From positions 1 to 31,837 of IMG/VR virus record IMGVR_UViG_3300017746_002081: a stretch of DNA of 31,837 bases; one strand, given 5' to 3'. The notes below the pieces were generated by a model. The model saw nothing but the letters and a program-made list of their open reading frames with translations. It had not been told where the DNA came from and did no database searches. Position 1 is the stretch's first letter, and each line of letters opens with the position of its first letter. The stretch comes from a virus. The position numbers and the translations under genes are program-made. Shown here piece after piece: positions 28,322 through 31,837 of this stretch.

Positions 28322-28329
28322 TATTTATA
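28322..28329 (-). promoter_or_regulatory. Late promoter TATAAATA (minus strand)
   Basis: An exact T4-type late octamer on the minus strand, eight bases before the ATG of the zinc-ribbon gene at 28313. Confidence 0.6.
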
Positions 28330-28356
28330 AGATTACATTCGGATTGTACAGGTCTG

Positions 28357-28364
28357 GATAAATA
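28357..28364 (+). promoter_or_regulatory. Late-promoter-like octamer GATAAATA
   Basis: Lies 17 bases before the Fe-S carrier ATG, with AGAGGA as ribosome site in between: a leadered counterpart to the leaderless cases. It is divergent to the octamer at 28322-28329. Confidence 0.6.
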
Positions 28365-28381
28365 ACATAAAGAGGAACAAG

Positions 28382-28705
28382 ATGTCAATAGTGAATCTAA
28401 CAGATAACGCAAAGGAACATATGGTTACAATGCTAAAAGAACACGATAAGCCGGCTATTAGACTAGCTTTAAAAGGTGGTGGCTGTGCAGGTTTCAAATA
28501 CGAATGGTCTTTAGAAGATACAGCAGACAAAGACGATGAAGTAGTTGACTTAGACAACGGTAAGTTTTTAATCGATGCTTCAAGTGTAATGTATCTAATA
28601 GGTGCTACAGTAGACTATAAAAAAGAAGTGTTCGGAGCATATTTTGATATTAAAAGCCCAGGTGCAACATCAAGTTGCGGTTGTGGCGAATCAGTAGGAT
28701 TTTAA
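28382..28705 (+). CDS. A-type iron-sulfur carrier (IscA/ErpA/HesB family)
   Basis: A 107-residue A-type carrier that receives Fe-S clusters and passes them to apo-enzymes. The three cluster-binding cysteines are C35 (GGGCAGFKYEW) and C99/C101 (SSCGCGESVGF). Length and layout are standard for the family. HesB-like genes are recurrent in T4-like cyanophages. In this window possible customers are limited to host ferredoxin, which the bilin enzymes depend on; that link is speculative. AGAGGA supports the start. The next gene begins three bases after its stop. Confidence 0.92.
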   Translation: MSIVNLTDNAKEHMVTMLKEHDKPAIRLALKGGGCAGFKYEWSLEDTADKDDEVVDLDNGKFLIDASSVMYLIGATVDYKKEVFGAYFDIKSPGATSSCGCGESVGF

Positions 28706-28708
28706 AGA

Positions 28709-31700
28709 ATGGCAAAACAAAATATAAACATTGGTGTAGAAGGTAACGACGGTACTGGTGATAGTATAAGAGAGTCGTTTCGTAAAGCAAATGAAAACTT
28801 TACAGAACTCTATGCAGTATTTGGACAAGGTGGATCGATATCATTTAGATCATTAAGTGATGTTCCAGATACACTAGCGGCCAACAGCATTCCACAAGCC
28901 AATGCGGCAGGTGATGCCATTGACATGAAGGCACTTTTAGGTGGAACAGGTATTACTGTTACACAAAGTCCAACTGCAATTACAATTACAAACAGTGGAT
29001 CAGTAGTAAGCACAGATGGTATACCAAGTTTAGGTGGACCACTTAATGCGGCTAACCAAGGTATTGCTAATCCAAACATTTCAACTGCGGCCATTAACGC
29101 ATTAAACTCCGCACATGGTACAAGTTTTACAATAGATGACCTTGTTATTACAAAAGGTTTTGCAGATGCAAGATACTTAACTTCAACAGGTTCTCCAGGA
29201 GCGGCAGGACAGATTAGAGTTAGAACTGAACCTGCAGATGCATCAGGTTACACATTTACTATTGCAAGTTATTCAAATGGTAACATCATAACTTCAGCGG
29301 CACACGGATTTACAACTACTTCAAATGGTATTGCATACAGATACAAATCAACAGGTACAGATGCAACTAACCTTGTAGAAGGAACAACTTACTATCTAAG
29401 ATTTGTAAGTGCTACAGAATTATCAATTCATGCTACAAAAGAAGAAGCACAGAATAATGATGATGGAACAAGAACAAGGATTGTAGCTTCAGCAGGATCT
29501 GGCACACAAACAATGACAGATGCTGACTTTGATGCTACGTTGGCAGGTTATTGGATTACATCAGAGGCAATGCCAAGAGAGTCTGTAACAAGACGCCAAG
29601 GTGACGAAATGACAGGTCCGTTGTACCTAAGTGATCACCCAGGATCTTTTGCAGGTGCAGGACAACCAAACGGAATTACAGATAGACAAGCGGCTACGAA
29701 ATACTACGTAGACAATTCAGCTTATGCTTCAGCTACAAACTTATATGTTAGCATGAAGGGTGACGACACAATGGCTAACGTGCCAGTTGGTAGTGAAGGT
29801 AGAGCTTGGAACTATGCTTACAGATCAGTAGCGGCCGCGGCGGCAAAGGCAGAAGAAGTTATTGTAACATCTCCTTTAAACGTAGGTCCATACAAACAAA
29901 CAATTACATATAACAGTGGTGCAAGTAACTCAACAGTAGCAACAACTGGTGTAACTTCGTCAAGTGGTTATGAAGAAATTAAAGTTTTAACAGATGCAAA
30001 CTTAAGATTCATTAGAGAAGAAACTATTGCATTCTTGAATGTAACTTATCCTAATTACTTGTTTGATAGATCTCAGTGTAGAAACGATTTAGGTTTAATT
30101 GCAAACGGTATCATACTTGATATGTTAGATGGTACAACTGCTAACTATCACAGTAGAAATGCAGGTTTAAGGTATTACAGTACAGCAAGTGGACAAAAGG
30201 CAAGACAGTCGCAAAGAGTAGAAACACTAGCGGCGATTACATTTGCTAAGGCTCTACACGCAAAAGTAATTACAAACACAACTGAAACAACTTTATACCA
30301 AGGAAAATTTGCAGTTAGACAGATTGGCTTAGGTGCAAACACTTTAAGTATTAACGCAGGTAGTAACGAATACGTTCACACTTATGTTAGTGGTGGTACA
30401 GTAACATTTGATGGTCAAACACATAACGTTACAGGTTCAACATACGATAACATAAATGGTATCATTACAATTACAACTGCTACACCACACGGTGCAGTAG
30501 CAAATGATATTATTACAGTAGCAAACATAACTTGGAACTGTTCATTAGGTGACAAGGTATATCCAGATATTGCAACACAAACTATTGACAACGCACAGGT
30601 TGTTGATCTAGTAGGACAAACTGCTACTGCGGCCAAATGGGATATTGTTTCAACAATCATTACAGGACCAACTATTGCAAGTGCTCCACAACTTGTTGAA
30701 GGTAGCACATGGTCAATTACAATTTCAAATGGTAGCATTGGATATGTTGATCAAAACATATCAAGCAACCAAGACTTGATTCCAGGTAAACTTGTTGTAG
30801 GTAAAACTTCAGGTGCTGTTGGTAGACTTGTTAAGATTACAGCAGGCGGAACACACGATACATTAGAATTAGAACTACTAGAACCAAAGACTTACACAGT
30901 AGGTGAAGAACTAGAATACGGTAACAAAGAGTCAGTTAAAAACATTACCATACACGTTGAATCAGGAACATACACTGAGCAGTTTCCTATTAGAGTTTCA
31001 AACGGTGTATCAATTAAAGGTGATGAATTTAGACGTGTTATCATTCAACCAAAAGATGAAACATCAACTTCAATTTGGCGTAACCAGTATTTCTACAGAG
31101 AGCCAGAGTTTGATGGAATTGATTTAAAAACATCTAACAATCCATACGCATACACTTTATTATCTGCTAACAAAGAATATGTTAAAGATGAAACTATTGC
31201 ATGGATTGAAGCACAGGTTGCCGGCGCCGCTGGTATATGGAATGGCTTTACATACGACAAAAAGAAATGTGAAAGAGATACAGGAATTATTTTAGATGGT
31301 ATTTTATACGATCTTAAATGGGGTGGTAACGAAAAGACTTATGACAATGCAGGCAAGTACTACGTAGGAGCAGTTTCGCAGGTAGGTGGACAAGAAGCTC
31401 AAACTGCCGCGGCATTGGCACAAACAAGTACTATTGTTAGAGATTACATTTTAACAAACACAGCTTACACTTCTTTACAAACAGTAACAACACAGACTAC
31501 CAACAGTAACAATGGTGAAGCAGTTGCTATTACAAAAGTAAACACTTTAATGACATTGATTGGTAATGTTATTACAACAGGACTAACAGCATTAGGAACA
31601 CTAGAGTCAACTAGTTATGGTTATCATTACCTAACTGATCACACAAACATCAACAGTACTGCTAAAAACAACAAAGACATGGACGTCTTCTTAATGAATG

Positions 31701-31837
31701 ACGCAACCATTATTAGAAACGTAAGTGTTAGAGGACATGGTGGATTTATGATGGTACTAGATCCAGAAGGATCAGTATTAACCAAGTCACCATATGCACA
31801 AACCAATACAAGTTTCTCACAAAGCATTAACAAGAAA
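28709..31837 (+). CDS. Large virion structural protein, N-terminal 1043 residues (3' end outside window)
   Basis: An open frame of 1043 codons from ATG 28709 to the window end without a stop. The start MAKQNINIGVEGNDGTGDSIRESFRKANENFTELYAVFG is a fibre/baseplate N-terminal module (key words: GDSIRESF, NENFTELYA). Fibre-like parts follow: LITKGFADARYL-type and QAATKYYVDNSA segments. Two diverged copies of a CxRDxGxIxDGIxxD module are seen, near 30078 (CRNDLGLIANGIILDML) and 31268 (CERDTGIILDGILYDL), a unit found repeatedly in T4-like marine phage structural proteins. It is T/N/S/G-rich beta sequence. It probably is a long fibre or decoration protein. It follows the Fe-S carrier by three bases. 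Confidence 0.85.
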   Translation, partial: MAKQNINIGVEGNDGTGDSIRESFRKANENFTELYAVFGQGGSISFRSLSDVPDTLAANSIPQANAAGDAIDMKALLGGTGITVTQSPTAITITNSGSVVSTDGIPSLGGPLNAANQGIANPNISTAAINALNSAHGTSFTIDDLVITKGFADARYLTSTGSPGAAGQIRVRTEPADASGYTFTIASYSNGNIITSAAHGFTTTSNGIAYRYKSTGTDATNLVEGTTYYLRFVSATELSIHATKEEAQNNDDGTRTRIVASAGSGTQTMTDADFDATLAGYWITSEAMPRESVTRRQGDEMTGPLYLSDHPGSFAGAGQPNGITDRQAATKYYVDNSAYASATNLYVSMKGDDTMANVPVGSEGRAWNYAYRSVAAAAAKAEEVIVTSPLNVGPYKQTITYNSGASNSTVATTGVTSSSGYEEIKVLTDANLRFIREETIAFLNVTYPNYLFDRSQCRNDLGLIANGIILDMLDGTTANYHSRNAGLRYYSTASGQKARQSQRVETLAAITFAKALHAKVITNTTETTLYQGKFAVRQIGLGANTLSINAGSNEYVHTYVSGGTVTFDGQTHNVTGSTYDNINGIITITTATPHGAVANDIITVANITWNCSLGDKVYPDIATQTIDNAQVVDLVGQTATAAKWDIVSTIITGPTIASAPQLVEGSTWSITISNGSIGYVDQNISSNQDLIPGKLVVGKTSGAVGRLVKITAGGTHDTLELELLEPKTYTVGEELEYGNKESVKNITIHVESGTYTEQFPIRVSNGVSIKGDEFRRVIIQPKDETSTSIWRNQYFYREPEFDGIDLKTSNNPYAYTLLSANKEYVKDETIAWIEAQVAGAAGIWNGFTYDKKKCERDTGIILDGILYDLKWGGNEKTYDNAGKYYVGAVSQVGGQEAQTAAALAQTSTIVRDYILTNTAYTSLQTVTTQTTNSNNGEAVAITKVNTLMTLIGNVITTGLTALGTLESTSYGYHYLTDHTNINSTAKNNKDMDVFLMNDATIIRNVSVRGHGGFMMVLDPEGSVLTKSPYAQTNTSFSQSINKK

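Noticed and set aside
28314-28412. The longer N-terminus of the zinc-ribbon protein
   Set aside because: It would overlap the divergent Fe-S carrier gene and its promoter region, and the extra residues look unrelated to the basic zinc-ribbon part.

Overview
The window looks like part of an AT-rich, T4-like marine myovirus genome, close in style to cyanophages and pelagiphages. Genes are packed tightly, many with stop/start overlaps. T4-type late promoter octamers (core TAAATA) lie before many genes. There are tail-fibre and other virion proteins, two tRNAs, an ATP-dependent DNA ligase, and many host-like auxiliary metabolic genes (GMP reductase, Hsp20, ClpS, heme oxygenase, bilin reductase, flavin halogenase, bS21, QueD-like enzyme, superoxide dismutase, A-type Fe-S carrier, UV endonuclease). 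No photosystem gene is visible, so the host cannot be fixed. A cyanobacterium or a marine alphaproteobacterium are both possible.

Layout. Bases 1-4538 carry the end of guaC, a 2-oxoglutarate oxygenase, hsp20, clpS, then a translationally coupled block of heme oxygenase, FAD-dependent halogenase and ferredoxin-dependent bilin reductase. Bases 4550-7118 hold a 526-residue unknown protein, a DUF3307-like membrane protein and two small unknown genes. Bases 7194-11409 are a plus-strand run of small, probably early or middle genes: metallopeptidase, ClpP-like protease, OB-fold-like protein, bS21, GNAT and several small unknowns. Then come tRNA-Thr, two jelly-roll dioxygenase-like genes, a small DNA-binding protein with a terminator, a small lipoprotein, tRNA-Arg, DNA ligase and a 432-residue unknown. 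Bases 16325-21869 are structural: one plus-strand fibre-like protein, a membrane protein, and a minus-strand fibre cassette that includes an S74 intramolecular-chaperone fibre. Bases 21869-25498 encode a possible glycan-related protein, two paralogous oxygenases, a QueD-like enzyme with a structured leader, a cupin and a glycosyltransferase. Bases 25504-31837 encode a Bax-like glucosaminidase, UvsE, a Mn/Fe superoxide dismutase, two small proteins, an IscA/HesB carrier and the first 1043 codons of a large virion protein that runs off the window.

Regulation is unusually readable. Ten plus-strand sigma70-type promoters match TTGAC(A/T)-N17-TATAAT or close variants, all with a 17-base spacer. 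A second class, (N)(A/C/G/T)TAAATA, precedes structural and stress genes. In several cases the predicted transcription start falls on or within a few bases of the ATG, and no Shine-Dalgarno sequence is present. This suggests leaderless or near-leaderless phage mRNAs.

The most interesting system is the heme oxygenase-halogenase-bilin reductase operon. Its tight coupling raises the possibility that a phage halogenase acts on a bilin or another product made alongside it. No database search was possible; family names rest on motifs read by eye.
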